From positions 1 through 33,235 of the forward strand of contig CANQQB010000020.1 in assembly GCA_947625845.1 (NCBI GenBank): a stretch of DNA of 33,235 nucleotides. The letters are read 5' to 3'. Positions 18,651 through 26,792 of this stretch are shown piece after piece. The translations under genes and the position numbers were made by a program. The notes under the pieces were generated by a model. The model ran no database searches. It saw only the letters and a list, made by a program, of their open reading frames with translations, and was not told the DNA's origin. How positions within the stretch are numbered: the stretch's first letter is position 1; each line of letters starts with the position of its first letter. The DNA is from an uncultured Oscillospiraceae bacterium. Its GTDB lineage: Bacteria > Bacillota > Clostridia > Oscillospirales > Oscillospiraceae.

Positions 18651-19762
18651 GCGCCGGCTCTCAGACGGACGGGCAGGATCATGTAGGAAAAGCCGTCGGA
18701 ACCGTCGGCGGGCTTCACCACGCAGGGGGAAGAGGCGTTGTTGAAGCAGAGCTTCAATGTGTCCGCCGGAGCGGCCTTCAGCGCGTCCAATAAATAGCGG
18801 TTATTGAAGCCTATCTCCAGGGAGGCGTCCTTGCCGCCTTTCACCGGGCACTGGTCTTTGGCCTGGCTCACGCCGGTATTGCAGTTGATGGTGAGAGAGC
18901 CGTCCTCCAGACGCAGGCGCAGGGGGTTTTTCGTCTTCTCGTCGATGATGATGGACACACGGCTCACCGCGTCCACCAGCTCGTTCCGGTCGGCCTCCAG
19001 GGTGATGGAAAACTCCGAGGGGATGGAGCGGTCATAGTTCAAAAATTCCCCCTCCAGCCGCCGGGAGACGAGCACCGTGTCCCCCACCACGAAGGAGATG
19101 TGCTTGGCGCCCACGGTGATGCGGACCTTCTCGTCCGTGTCCCCGCAGAGCTTTTCCAGGTCGTTCAGCGTGGAACCGGGCACCACGAAGGAGCAGTCCT
19201 CCATGTCCCCCGCCTCCACCGTCTCCCGCCGCAGGGCCAGACGGTACCCGTCCACGGCCACCACGGTAAGCTCATTGCCCTTGACCTCGAAAAGCTCGCC
19301 GGTGTAGATGGGACGGCTCTCGTTGTCGCTGACGGAGAAGACCGTCTGACGGATCATGCGGCTCAAAATGTTCTGGGGCACGGCGATGGCGTTTTCCCGG
19401 TCCACCGAGGGCAGCTCCGGATAGTCCCCGGCGTCGGACGCCACGGTGGAGAAGTCCGAGTCCCCGCAGACGATGCGGGTGTTCAGGCCGTTTTCCGTGG
19501 AGATGGTCACGATGCCGCCGGGCAGGCTGCGGACGATGTCGCCCAAAAAACGGGCGCTCAGGATGATGGAGCCGGGCTCGGAAACGTCCGCCGGGATGTC
19601 GGTGTAGATGCCCTTTTTCAGGTCGTAGCCCGTCACGCGCACGTCGGCGCCCGCCTGGATCAGCAGGCCCTCCAGCGCGGGGATGGGACTCTTCGCCGCG
19701 GCGCAGCGACCCGCCGTCGTCACCGCCGCTTGCAGCAGATATTTTTCACAGGAAAATTTCAT
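18647..19762 (-). CDS. dnaN: DNA polymerase III sliding clamp, beta subunit
   Basis: The protein has 371 residues, the normal length of the three-domain clamp. It begins MKFSCEKYLLQAAVTTAGRC; family blocks include PALEGLLIQAGADVRVTGYD and SDNESRPIYTGELFEV, the VAVDGYRLALR stretch near residue 170, and the C-terminal YMILPVRLR that closes the ring and forms the peptide-binding pocket. The clamp holds polymerase on DNA. AAGGAG lies 7 bases before the ATG. The gene follows the origin and ends in an ATGA overlap with recF. Confidence 0.97.
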   Translation of the reverse strand: MKFSCEKYLLQAAVTTAGRCAAAKSPIPALEGLLIQAGADVRVTGYDLKKGIYTDIPADVSEPGSIILSARFLGDIVRSLPGGIVTISTENGLNTRIVCGDSDFSTVASDAGDYPELPSVDRENAIAVPQNILSRMIRQTVFSVSDNESRPIYTGELFEVKGNELTVVAVDGYRLALRRETVEAGDMEDCSFVVPGSTLNDLEKLCGDTDEKVRITVGAKHISFVVGDTVLVSRRLEGEFLNYDRSIPSEFSITLEADRNELVDAVSRVSIIIDEKTKNPLRLRLEDGSLTINCNTGVSQAKDQCPVKGGKDASLEIGFNNRYLLDALKAAPADTLKLCFNNASSPCVVKPADGSDGFSYMILPVRLRAGA

Positions 19763-20021
19763 GTCGTTTCTCCTTCCATCAAATTCAACTCGTTTTCTCT
19801 AAGAAAGCAAGCCAGCTTTTTCTAAGGAAGCAAGCAAGCATAATTTTTAGTCGTAATAGTAGTAGTAAAAAATTGTGTTGGAAAAGGGGTCAAAGCCTTG
19901 GAAATCCCGGAAAGGGGGTGTTGGGAAAAATGTTGAAAATAAGGTGTGGTTTCCACAGGGGTGGGGGAGAAAAGGTTTTGCACGGAGAAGATAGAAACAT
20001 GTGGAAAAAAATGTTGGAGGA
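19763..20021. other. Chromosomal replication origin (oriC) between dnaA and dnaN
   Basis: This 259-base gap has the parts of a Bacillus-type basal unwinding system. Read from dnaA to dnaN, there are several DnaA-box-like words of the form TTTTCCNACA or TTTTCCACA (20008-20000, 19957-19945 palindromic TGTGGTTTCCACA, 19940-19931, 19929-19919, 19885-19876), then a DnaA-trio run at 19868-19848 and an AT-rich patch. None is a perfect TTATCCACA. The identification is by motif and synteny; no GC skew was computed. Confidence 0.85.
19848..19868 (+). promoter_or_regulatory. DnaA-trio array of the origin
   Basis: Seven successive trinucleotides on the plus strand read TAG TCG TAA TAG TAG TAG TAA. The DnaA-trio motif of bacterial origins is a repeated 3'-GAT-5' or 3'-AAT-5', which is this word read backwards, and it engages a DnaA filament on single-stranded DNA. 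The strand and its position relative to the box-like sequence at 19876-19885 match the arrangement in Bacillus subtilis. The spacer between box and trios is AT-rich rather than GC-rich. Confidence 0.75.
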
Positions 20022-21335
20022 TCATTGGTTCCGGGAGTTGAGGTTCGAGGTGATGTCCCGTATGGAGGCGGCGGTGTCCGGGTCGGTCTTTATAAGGTCC
20101 TCGACCTTCCGGATGGAGGACAGCACCGTGGAGTGGTTGCGGTTTTCAAACTGCTCGCCGATGTCCACAAGGGAGAGGTTCGTCAGGCTGCGGATCAGGT
20201 ACATGGCCACCTGCCGGGCCATGGCGGTGTTTTTCGAGCGGCGCTGGCCCCGGATGTCCTCCTCGGAGATGCCGTAGTACCGGCCGGTCTCGGCGATGAT
20301 GGCCTCGGGAGTGGGTATGTACACCCCCACCCGGATCACGTCCTTGATGGCCCGCTTCACGCTGGCGATGGTGATGGTGTCGTTCTGCATGTCCCGGTAG
20401 GCGGTGAGCCGGTGGACCACGCCCTCGATCTGGCGGATGTTGGCGGTGATGTTGTCCGCGATGTAGGCCACGATCTCGTCCGACAGCACCAGGCCCAGAC
20501 CCATGGACTTGTTGCGGATGATGGCCATGCGCGTCTCCAGGTCCGGGGGTTGGATGTCCGCCATTAAACCGCCCTCAAAGCGGGTGCGCAGCCGGTCCTC
20601 CAGCTTTACCATATCCATGGGGGGTCGGTCGGAGGTGATCACGATCTGGTGGCCGCTCTCGTATATCTTGTTGAAGGTGTGGAAAAATTCCTCCTGGGTC
20701 CGCTCCTTGCCGGCGATGAACTGGATATCGTCCACAAGAAACAGGTCCGCGTTCCGGTACCGGCGGCGAAATTCCTCCATGGTCCCGTTTTGCAGGGAGG
20801 TCACCAGGTCGTTGGTGAACTCGTCGCCTTTTACATAGCCTATCTTCACGGCCGGGTCCTTGTCCCGGATGGCGTGGCCGATGGCCAGCAGCAGATGGGT
20901 CTTGCCCAGGCCGGAGTTGCCGTAGATGAACAGGGGATTGTAGATCTTGCCCGGCGTCTCCGCCACGGCGATGGCCGCGGCGTGAGCGAATTTGTTGGAC
21001 TGGCCCACGATGAACCGGTCGAAGGTGTACGCCGCCGCCTCGGGCAGGGTATCGTCCACGGGAGCGTCCTCCCGGTATTCCTCCGTCTCGTCCGCCGTCA
21101 GCACCAGCAGGTCGAACTCACAGGAAAAAAGATCAGAGAGCGCCTGCCGGATGGTCTGGCCGTACCATTGCAATATCACGTTGCGCTTGAAGTTGGAGCT
21201 GGTTTGCAGCACCAGGCGCCTGTCCTCCAGCGCCACGGGCTCGCAGTCGGAAAACCAGGCGTTGATGGCCGTGGGGGTCAGCTCGGCGCTCAGCTTTTCC
21301 ATGACGCTGCGCCATATATCGTGTAAGGAATCCAT
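20022..21335 (-). CDS. dnaA: Chromosomal replication initiator DnaA
   Basis: The protein has 437 residues. Domain I is at the start (LHDIWRSVMEKLSAELTPTAINAWFSDCEPV), the linker is short, the AAA+ domain has Walker A GNSGLGKT (139-146) and Walker B LFLVDDIQFIAGKERTQEEFFHTFN, and the C-terminal helix-turn-helix domain includes QVAMYLIRSLTNLSLVDIGEQF. The DNA-reading signature, usually GGRDHTTV, is ENRNHSTV here (RNHSTV at residues 399-404), with Asn in place of the usual Asp. DnaA binds origin boxes and melts the DNA. A GGAAGGG site precedes the ATG, and a promoter lies at 21387-21415. Confidence 0.97.
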   Translation of the reverse strand: MDSLHDIWRSVMEKLSAELTPTAINAWFSDCEPVALEDRRLVLQTSSNFKRNVILQWYGQTIRQALSDLFSCEFDLLVLTADETEEYREDAPVDDTLPEAAAYTFDRFIVGQSNKFAHAAAIAVAETPGKIYNPLFIYGNSGLGKTHLLLAIGHAIRDKDPAVKIGYVKGDEFTNDLVTSLQNGTMEEFRRRYRNADLFLVDDIQFIAGKERTQEEFFHTFNKIYESGHQIVITSDRPPMDMVKLEDRLRTRFEGGLMADIQPPDLETRMAIIRNKSMGLGLVLSDEIVAYIADNITANIRQIEGVVHRLTAYRDMQNDTITIASVKRAIKDVIRVGVYIPTPEAIIAETGRYYGISEEDIRGQRRSKNTAMARQVAMYLIRSLTNLSLVDIGEQFENRNHSTVLSSIRKVEDLIKTDPDTAASIRDITSNLNSRNQ

Positions 21336-21386
21336 ATTCCCTTCCGCCTTTATCTGGTTCTAATAATATTAATATATGTATCGGCC

Positions 21387-21415
21387 ATTATAACATCATT
21401 CTGCACAAGATACAA
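21387..21415 (-). promoter_or_regulatory. dnaA promoter
   Basis: On the minus strand TTGTAT (21415-21410) and TATAAT (21392-21387) are separated by 17 bp. The 51-base leader is AT-rich (21359-21381 is nearly all A and T). No clear DnaA box overlaps it, so autoregulation is not obvious. Confidence 0.7.
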
Positions 21416-21468
21416 CTATAAAATACCGGTTTTTACCGGGTTTTTTTGAAAACGCCGGCGGAAAACAC

Positions 21469-21497
21469 TTGCGTCCGGCGAAAAGGTACGTTAAAAT
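21469..21497 (+). promoter_or_regulatory. mfd promoter
   Basis: TTGCGT (21469-21474) and TAAAAT (21492-21497) have a 17-bp spacer. The -35 covers the upstream in-frame start candidate at 21469, which supports translation from the GTG at 21517. Confidence 0.6.
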
Positions 21498-21516
21498 ACC
21501 CAAAGAGGTATGTGCC

Positions 21517-24500
21517 GTGAGAGCGTTGACCCTTTCCATACTGGACAATAAACCCCTGACCCCCCTCCCCGACTGCGTCGAGGGGGGCGCTTTGCCTGCC
21601 CTGGCGTCTGGCCTGGGGCCGGTGCACAGGGCACACCTGGCCGCCGCGCTGGCGATAAAGTGCCGGCGGCCTCTGTGCGTGGTGGTGCCCGACGACAGCG
21701 CCGCTGAGGCCATGCAAAGCGCTCTGCGGGGTTTTTTGGACGGGGACGTGGTGACGGTAGCCGGGAGAGATTTCACGTTCTACGCCTCGGAGAGCGTGTC
21801 CAGACAGGCCGAACAAAAGCGGCTGCGGGCATTGGACGCGCTGCAAAACGGCGCGGACGCGGCCGTTGTGACCACGGCGGCGCTGCTGACCCGCGCCGTG
21901 CCGCCAAATGCCCTGGAGCGGGCGGCGTTCACCTTAAAAGAAGGCCAGAGCGTGGCGCCGGAGGAGCTGACGGATATGCTCATCCGGGCCGGGTACAGCC
22001 GCTCCGAGCAGGTAGAGGGTCCCGGTCAGTTTGCCCACCGGGGCGGCATCATGGACCTGTGGAGCGCCGCGGGGGACAGCCCGGTGCGCCTGGAGTTCTG
22101 GGGCGACGAGATCGACCGGATGGACACCTTCGACCCTTCGAGCCAGCGGCGGACCGGGTCGGTCAAGACCGTACGGGTCCTGCCGGCGGCGGAGACGCTG
22201 CCGTCTCTGGCCGAGGGGGGCCGTCAGGCGCTCATAGACCAGATCAAGAGCATACACGCCAGGCTCAACCGCAACGCCGTCAAGTTCGACGTGGAAAAGC
22301 TGCGCAAGACTTTAGCGGCGGACATCGAGGCGCTGGAAAACCGGACGGAATTTACCGCCGCGGACAAGTACATGGCCCTTATATACCCGGAATTTGCCAC
22401 GGCGCTGGACTATCTGGCGCCGGACGCGCTGGTGGTATGGGACCAGCCGGGCAAGTGCGCTCAGCGGGCCAGGGACTTTCTCAAGCAGGCGGCGGAGGAC
22501 GTGCGGCTGCTGGTGGAGGGCGGCACCCTGCCGGGGCGTATCGCCAATTATTACGCCACATGGGAGCTGACGGCGGAGCGGCTTTCCGACTGGCCGGTGG
22601 TGATGGCGGACGCCTTCGCCGTGGGCCGGTATCCCCTGGAGCCGAGGACCACCGTGAGTCTCGCGGCCAAGCAGCTGCCCTCCTACGCCGGCAGCGGCCA
22701 GCAGGCGGCGGAGGACGTGCGCCACTGGCTGGGGGAGGGCTACCGGTGCGTGGTCCTGGCGGGGGACTCTCGCCGGGCGTCGGCATTGGTCGATATCCTG
22801 CGGGAAAAGGGCGTCAAAAATATCTATACGGACCTGGCGCTCAAAAAGCTGCCGGAGCCGGGTCAGTGCGCCGTGGCGGTGGGGAGCTTGCCGGCGGGAC
22901 TGGAATACCCGCAGATCAAGCTGGCCGTGCTGGCGGATACCCAGATCGCGAAAAGCGGCCTGCGCACCGCGCGGCGCAAGCGGGCCCTGCCCGCCGGGGC
23001 AAGGCTGGGGTCCTACGAGGACCTGTCCGTGGGGGACCTGGTGGTCCACGAGAGCTACGGGATAGGCCGGTTCGCGGGCATCTTCAAAATGCCCGTGGAC
23101 GGGGTGGAAAAGGACTATGTGAAGATCTGCTACGCCGGGACGGACAGCCTGTATGTGCCGGCGACGCAGCTGGACATGGTGACCAAGTACATCGGCGCGG
23201 GGGAGGATTCCCCCGTGAAGCTGTCCCGCCTGGGGGGCGCGGACTGGACACGTGCCAGGAGCCGGGCCAAGGCCGCCGCGAAGCAGATGGCGGGGGAGCT
23301 CATCAAGCTCTACGCCGCCAGACAGAAAAGTCCCGGCCACGCCTTCGCGCCGGACAGCACCTGGCAGCGGGAATTTGAGGACGCCTTCGAGTACACCGAG
23401 ACGGAGGACCAGCTCCGGTGCGCGGCGGAGGTGAAAAAGGACATGGAAAAGCCCGTCCCCATGGACAGGCTCTTGTGCGGCGACGTGGGCTACGGTAAGA
23501 CGGAGGTGGCCCTGCGGGCCGTGATGAAGTGCGTGCTGGACGGCATGCAGGCGGCCATACTGGTGCCCACGACCGTATTGGCGCAGCAGCACTACCAGAC
23601 CGCCGTCAGCCGGTTTTTCGGCTTCCCCGTGCGCATCGAGACGCTGTCCCGGTTCAGCACCCCCGCACAGGTGAAGGCCACGCTGGCGGGGATGGCGGAC
23701 GGCAGCTGCGACATCGTGATAGGCACCCACAGGCTTTTACAAAAGGACGTGAAGTTCAAGCGCCTGGGGCTGCTTGTGGTCGACGAGGAACAGCGCTTCG
23801 GCGTGGGGCATAAGGAGCACATCAAGGAGCTTGCCAAGCAGGTGGACGTGCTCACATTGTCGGCAACGCCTATACCGCGCACGCTCAATATGGCCCTGTC
23901 CGGCATCCGGGACATGTCCACATTGGAGGAGCCGCCTCACGATAGGCTCCCGGTGCAGACGTACGTCATGGAGCACGACTGGGGCGTTATCACCGACGCC
24001 ATACGCCGGGAGGTGGCAAGAGGCGGACAGGTATATTACCTGCACAACCGGATAGACAACATTGACCGCACCGCCGCAAGGATCGTGGAAATGCTGCCCG
24101 GCGTGGCCGTGGACGTGGCCCACGGGAGGATGAACGAGCAGGAGTTGTCCGCCGTGATGGAAAAGGTCACCCAGGGCCAGACACAGGTGCTGGTGTGCAC
24201 CACCATCATCGAGACGGGCATCGACATCCCCAACGTGAACACCCTGATCATCGAGGACGCGGACAAGATGGGTCTGGCCCAGCTGCACCAGATACGGGGC
24301 CGAGTGGGCCGCAGCGCCAGAAGGGCCTGCGCCTATCTCACCTACCGGAAGGACAAGGTGCTGACCGAGATCGCGGAAAAGCGGCTGGAGGCCATCCGGG
24401 AGTTCGCCGAGTTCAACTCGGGCTTTCGCATCGCCATGCGGGACCTGGAGATACGCGGCGCGGGGAATTTGCTGGGCGCGGAGCAGTCCGGGCACATGAT

Positions 24501-25035
24501 CGACGTGGGCTACGACATGTATCTGAAGCTGCTGGAGGAAGCGGTGCTGGAGGAACGGGGCGAGCCCCTGCCCGTGCGGGCGGAGTGCGCCGCCGACCTG
24601 GCCGTCAATGCCAACATCCCGGAGAACTACGTCAAGAGCGCCGCTCAGCGGATGGACATCTACCGGCGGGTGGCCCTGATACGCACCGAGGCGGAGGCGG
24701 ACGACATCACCGACGAGCTGTGCGACAGGTTCGGCGACCCGCCTCCCAGCGTCAATACCCTCATCCAGGTGGCGCTGCTCCGGGGCGAGGCGTCCAAACA
24801 GGGCGTGTCGGACATCTCCCAGAAGGGGGGCTTCGTGCGCTTCACGTTTGCGAATTTCGACTTTGCCCGGATAAGCGCTCTGTATGCCAAGCCGGACTGG
24901 AAGGGCCGGGTGAAGGTGGAGGCCGGCGGCAAACCCGCCGTGGCGCTGCGCCTGGCGTCCAGGAGAAGGATATTGGAAGAAGCCAGGGCGTTCATCCGGG
25001 ACTATGGAGAGACGGGGGAAGAAGGGAAAGATTAA
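21517..25035 (+). CDS. mfd: Transcription-repair coupling factor
   Basis: The protein has about 1172 residues from GTG at 21517 (VRALTLSILDNKPLTPLPD), with AAAGAGGT upstream. The order is an N-terminal UvrB-like part, the RNA polymerase-interacting domain (DLSVGDLVVHESYGIGRFAGI), the RecG-like helicase (Walker A GDVGYGKTEVALRA, LLVVDEEQRFGVGHKEHIK, SATPIPRTLNMALSGIRDMS, TTIIETGIDIPNVNTLIIEDAD, QIRGRVGRS) and a C-terminal TRCF domain. Mfd removes stalled RNA polymerase at lesions and recruits UvrA. It runs with the right replication fork and is divergent from dnaA, a position usually held by rpmH. Confidence 0.97.
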   Translation: MRALTLSILDNKPLTPLPDCVEGGALPALASGLGPVHRAHLAAALAIKCRRPLCVVVPDDSAAEAMQSALRGFLDGDVVTVAGRDFTFYASESVSRQAEQKRLRALDALQNGADAAVVTTAALLTRAVPPNALERAAFTLKEGQSVAPEELTDMLIRAGYSRSEQVEGPGQFAHRGGIMDLWSAAGDSPVRLEFWGDEIDRMDTFDPSSQRRTGSVKTVRVLPAAETLPSLAEGGRQALIDQIKSIHARLNRNAVKFDVEKLRKTLAADIEALENRTEFTAADKYMALIYPEFATALDYLAPDALVVWDQPGKCAQRARDFLKQAAEDVRLLVEGGTLPGRIANYYATWELTAERLSDWPVVMADAFAVGRYPLEPRTTVSLAAKQLPSYAGSGQQAAEDVRHWLGEGYRCVVLAGDSRRASALVDILREKGVKNIYTDLALKKLPEPGQCAVAVGSLPAGLEYPQIKLAVLADTQIAKSGLRTARRKRALPAGARLGSYEDLSVGDLVVHESYGIGRFAGIFKMPVDGVEKDYVKICYAGTDSLYVPATQLDMVTKYIGAGEDSPVKLSRLGGADWTRARSRAKAAAKQMAGELIKLYAARQKSPGHAFAPDSTWQREFEDAFEYTETEDQLRCAAEVKKDMEKPVPMDRLLCGDVGYGKTEVALRAVMKCVLDGMQAAILVPTTVLAQQHYQTAVSRFFGFPVRIETLSRFSTPAQVKATLAGMADGSCDIVIGTHRLLQKDVKFKRLGLLVVDEEQRFGVGHKEHIKELAKQVDVLTLSATPIPRTLNMALSGIRDMSTLEEPPHDRLPVQTYVMEHDWGVITDAIRREVARGGQVYYLHNRIDNIDRTAARIVEMLPGVAVDVAHGRMNEQELSAVMEKVTQGQTQVLVCTTIIETGIDIPNVNTLIIEDADKMGLAQLHQIRGRVGRSARRACAYLTYRKDKVLTEIAEKRLEAIREFAEFNSGFRIAMRDLEIRGAGNLLGAEQSGHMIDVGYDMYLKLLEEAVLEERGEPLPVRAECAADLAVNANIPENYVKSAAQRMDIYRRVALIRTEAEADDITDELCDRFGDPPPSVNTLIQVALLRGEASKQGVSDISQKGGFVRFTFANFDFARISALYAKPDWKGRVKVEAGGKPAVALRLASRRRILEEARAFIRDYGETGEEGKD

Positions 25036-25042
25036 ACAGCAA

Positions 25043-25068
25043 AACGGCCCCTCACGCGAGGGGCCGTT
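25043..25068 (+). terminator. Terminator hairpin after mfd
   Basis: Arms 25043-25053 and 25058-25068 form an 11-bp stem (AACGGCCCCTC/GAGGGGCCGTT) with an ACGC loop, starting 8 bases after the mfd stop. The T-tract after it is weak (ACCGCTTTATT). Confidence 0.65.
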
Positions 25069-25077
25069 ACCGCTTTA

Positions 25078-25157
25078 TTGGGGTCCCCACGCGGCACGCC
25101 TGTCGCGTGGGGAGAGGAGGAGCCGCTGACTATCCGGGGTTTGCCGCTTGCGGCAAA
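25078..25157 (+). repeat. Two-hairpin repeat, copy 2
   Basis: Bases 25078-25119 are identical to 32017-32058 (42 bases). Hairpin 1 (25085-25112) is an 11-bp stem with one G-T pair and loop ACGCCT; a 27-base linker follows and hairpin 2 is at 25140-25157 (TTTGCCG with a CTTG loop). It lies between the mfd terminator and the end of the minus-strand ROK kinase gene, 11 bases from its stop. Confidence 0.8.
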
Positions 25158-25168
25158 TCACGGCCTAG

Positions 25169-26059
25169 TCATGCGAGCTCCGACGATTCCGCGTACAGCG
25201 CCGCGCCGAGCATGCCGGCATCGCTGCCAAGGGTGGCCAGACGTACTTCCGTGCCCAGGCAGGCGTGGAAGGCGTATTTGTCAAAGGCCGCCTGGACCTT
25301 CTGCCGGAAAAACTCCCCGGCCTGGGCCACGCCGCCGCCTAAAACCACGGCCTCCGGGTCGATGATGGCGCATGCCCCGGCGATGCCCCGGCCCAGCACG
25401 TCGCAGGCCCGGTCCACCACGGCCAGGAGCGTCTCGTCCCCGGCGGCGGCCGCGTCCACCACCTGCTTGCAGGAAAGCCCCGGCCGACCCGCCAGAGCCG
25501 CCAGACGCACGATGCCCGTGGCGCTGGCATAGGTCTCCACGCAGCCGTAGTGCCCGCAGGTGCACGCCGCTTCTTTGTCCTCCGGGTCGACGCACAGGTG
25601 GCCGATCTCCCCGGCGGAGCCCCGCGCGCCCACACGCACGGCCCCGTCCAGCACCACGCCCGCGCCCACGCCGGTGCCCAGCGCCACGAACAGGATGCTC
25701 TCAAAGCCCTTGCCGCCCCCAAGACGCTGCTCGGCCAGCGCCGCCGCGTTTGCGTCGTTCAGGACCCGGCAGGGGATGCCGGTGGCGGCGGTAAACGCGT
25801 CCGTGGGCCGGCACACGCCCCAGCCCAGGTTCACGCACTTATTGACCGTGTCGTCCGGCAGCACAGCGCCGGGCACCGCCAACGCAGCGCCGGCCGCGGG
25901 TCCCGGCAGGCTCTTGATAATGTCCGGCAGGATGTTTTTCCCGCCGTCCGACGTGTCCGTGGGCACGCTCCACTTTTGCAGCACCGCGCCGTTTTCCACC
26001 AGACCGATCTTCACGGTGGTACCGCCGATGTCGACGCCGTAATATCTCTTATTTTCCAT
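25169..26059 (-). CDS. glcK: ROK-family glucokinase
   Basis: The protein has 296 residues. The phosphate-binding motif DIGGTTVKIGLVENG is at the start, the middle has NDANAAALAEQ and VALGTGVGAGVV, then EIGHLCVDPED, and the ROK zinc site CTCGHYGCVETYAS. This combination is typical of bacterial glucokinases that phosphorylate glucose to glucose-6-phosphate with ATP in the cytoplasm. It overlaps the end of the metallo-beta-lactamase-fold gene by 11 bases, so the two are coupled. Other hexoses or N-acetylmannosamine cannot be excluded, since ROK specificity is hard to read from sequence. Confidence 0.85.
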   Translation of the reverse strand: MENKRYYGVDIGGTTVKIGLVENGAVLQKWSVPTDTSDGGKNILPDIIKSLPGPAAGAALAVPGAVLPDDTVNKCVNLGWGVCRPTDAFTAATGIPCRVLNDANAAALAEQRLGGGKGFESILFVALGTGVGAGVVLDGAVRVGARGSAGEIGHLCVDPEDKEAACTCGHYGCVETYASATGIVRLAALAGRPGLSCKQVVDAAAAGDETLLAVVDRACDVLGRGIAGACAIIDPEAVVLGGGVAQAGEFFRQKVQAAFDKYAFHACLGTEVRLATLGSDAGMLGAALYAESSELA

Positions 26060-26663
26060 AGGTCATCACCGCCGTCTGCGCGGGTGTGTCCGCGCCAAGT
26101 TCCAAGGTGTCGCTGTCATAAACGCGCACGTTATCGCAAAGACTGGTAAAGGCGTCCAGGGTGCTTATCACGTCGTAGCCCATAGCCCCCAGGCGGTAGT
26201 GCATGGGGACGACCACGCGAGCACCCACCGCGTCCGCTACGGCCTTGGCCTGGTGGGCGTCGACGGTAAAGTGCCCGCCAACGGGCAGCAGCAGCGCGTC
26301 CGCGCCGTGAAGCGCCGCCAGGGTCTTTTTGTCCGGCATGTGGCCCAGGTCCCCCAGGTGGACGACCCGCAGACCCTCGCCGTGGAGCACGCGGATGGTG
26401 TTTTTGCCCCGCAAAAGGCCGTGCTTATCGTCGTGATAAGCCGGAAATTCCTCCACAAGCAGGGGGAAGTCCCGGCCGGTGAGCGTCACCAGGTCCCGTG
26501 CGTTGTGGTCGTGGTGCTCATGGGAGCAGAACACCGCGTCCGCCGTGATTTCCCGCAGCGGCGCCAGACCCGGCACGCTCCCGTCCTGATAGGGGTCGAA
26601 TACGGCGGTATAGCCCTCCGCCTCAATGCAAAAACAACTGTGACCCAGCCATTTCAGTTTCAT
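26049..26663 (-). CDS. Metallo-beta-lactamase-fold hydrolase (UPF0173-like)
   Basis: The protein has 204 residues. The fold's metal motif is FCSHEHHDHN near residue 50, with HLGDLGHM near residue 113 and PMHYRLGAMG near residue 155 as further ligands, in the order of the UPF0173/YtkL-type hydrolases. It begins MKLKWLGHSCFCIEAEGYTAVFDPY, the usual start. Members are often called phospholipase-like or L-ascorbate-lactonase-like, but the substrate is not known. A GAGGTGACG site lies before the start, and its end overlaps the glucokinase gene, which suggests a carbohydrate-linked role, as inference only. Confidence 0.8.
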   Translation of the reverse strand: MKLKWLGHSCFCIEAEGYTAVFDPYQDGSVPGLAPLREITADAVFCSHEHHDHNARDLVTLTGRDFPLLVEEFPAYHDDKHGLLRGKNTIRVLHGEGLRVVHLGDLGHMPDKKTLAALHGADALLLPVGGHFTVDAHQAKAVADAVGARVVVPMHYRLGAMGYDVISTLDAFTSLCDNVRVYDSDTLELGADTPAQTAVMTYGK

Positions 26664-26683
26664 GTTTCGTCACCTCAGCGGGT

Positions 26684-26712
26684 ATTATACCAAGAAATGG
26701 CGCGTTTGTCAC
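26684..26712 (-). promoter_or_regulatory. Promoter of the hydrolase-glucokinase operon
   Basis: On the minus strand GTGACA (26712-26707) and TATAAT (26689-26684) have a 17-bp spacer. It is back-to-back with the promoter of the iron-ADH-like gene, whose elements begin at 26721. Confidence 0.65.
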
Positions 26713-26720
26713 CATAAGAC

Positions 26721-26749
26721 TGTACAATTTGACAGGAATATGCTATAAT
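26721..26749 (+). promoter_or_regulatory. Promoter of the iron-ADH-like gene
   Basis: TATAAT (26744-26749) is preceded by TGC, an extended -10; TGTACA (26721-26726) is at 17 bp. A perfect TTGACA at 26729-26734 is only 9 bp from the -10 and was not used. The start codon is at 26793. Confidence 0.6.
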
Positions 26750-26792
26750 GCTTTATCTTGAAATATCTTCCAATTCGATGGGAGGTGCGCCC

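Noticed and set aside
21425..21448. Short CCGG stem followed by T's between dnaA and mfd
   Set aside because: The stem is only 4-5 bp and lies between two diverging promoters, where no terminator is expected.
26729..26749. Perfect TTGACA followed by TATAAT upstream of the iron-ADH-like gene
   Set aside because: The spacer is only 9 bp, so they cannot serve as one promoter; TGTACA at 17 bp with an extended -10 was preferred.
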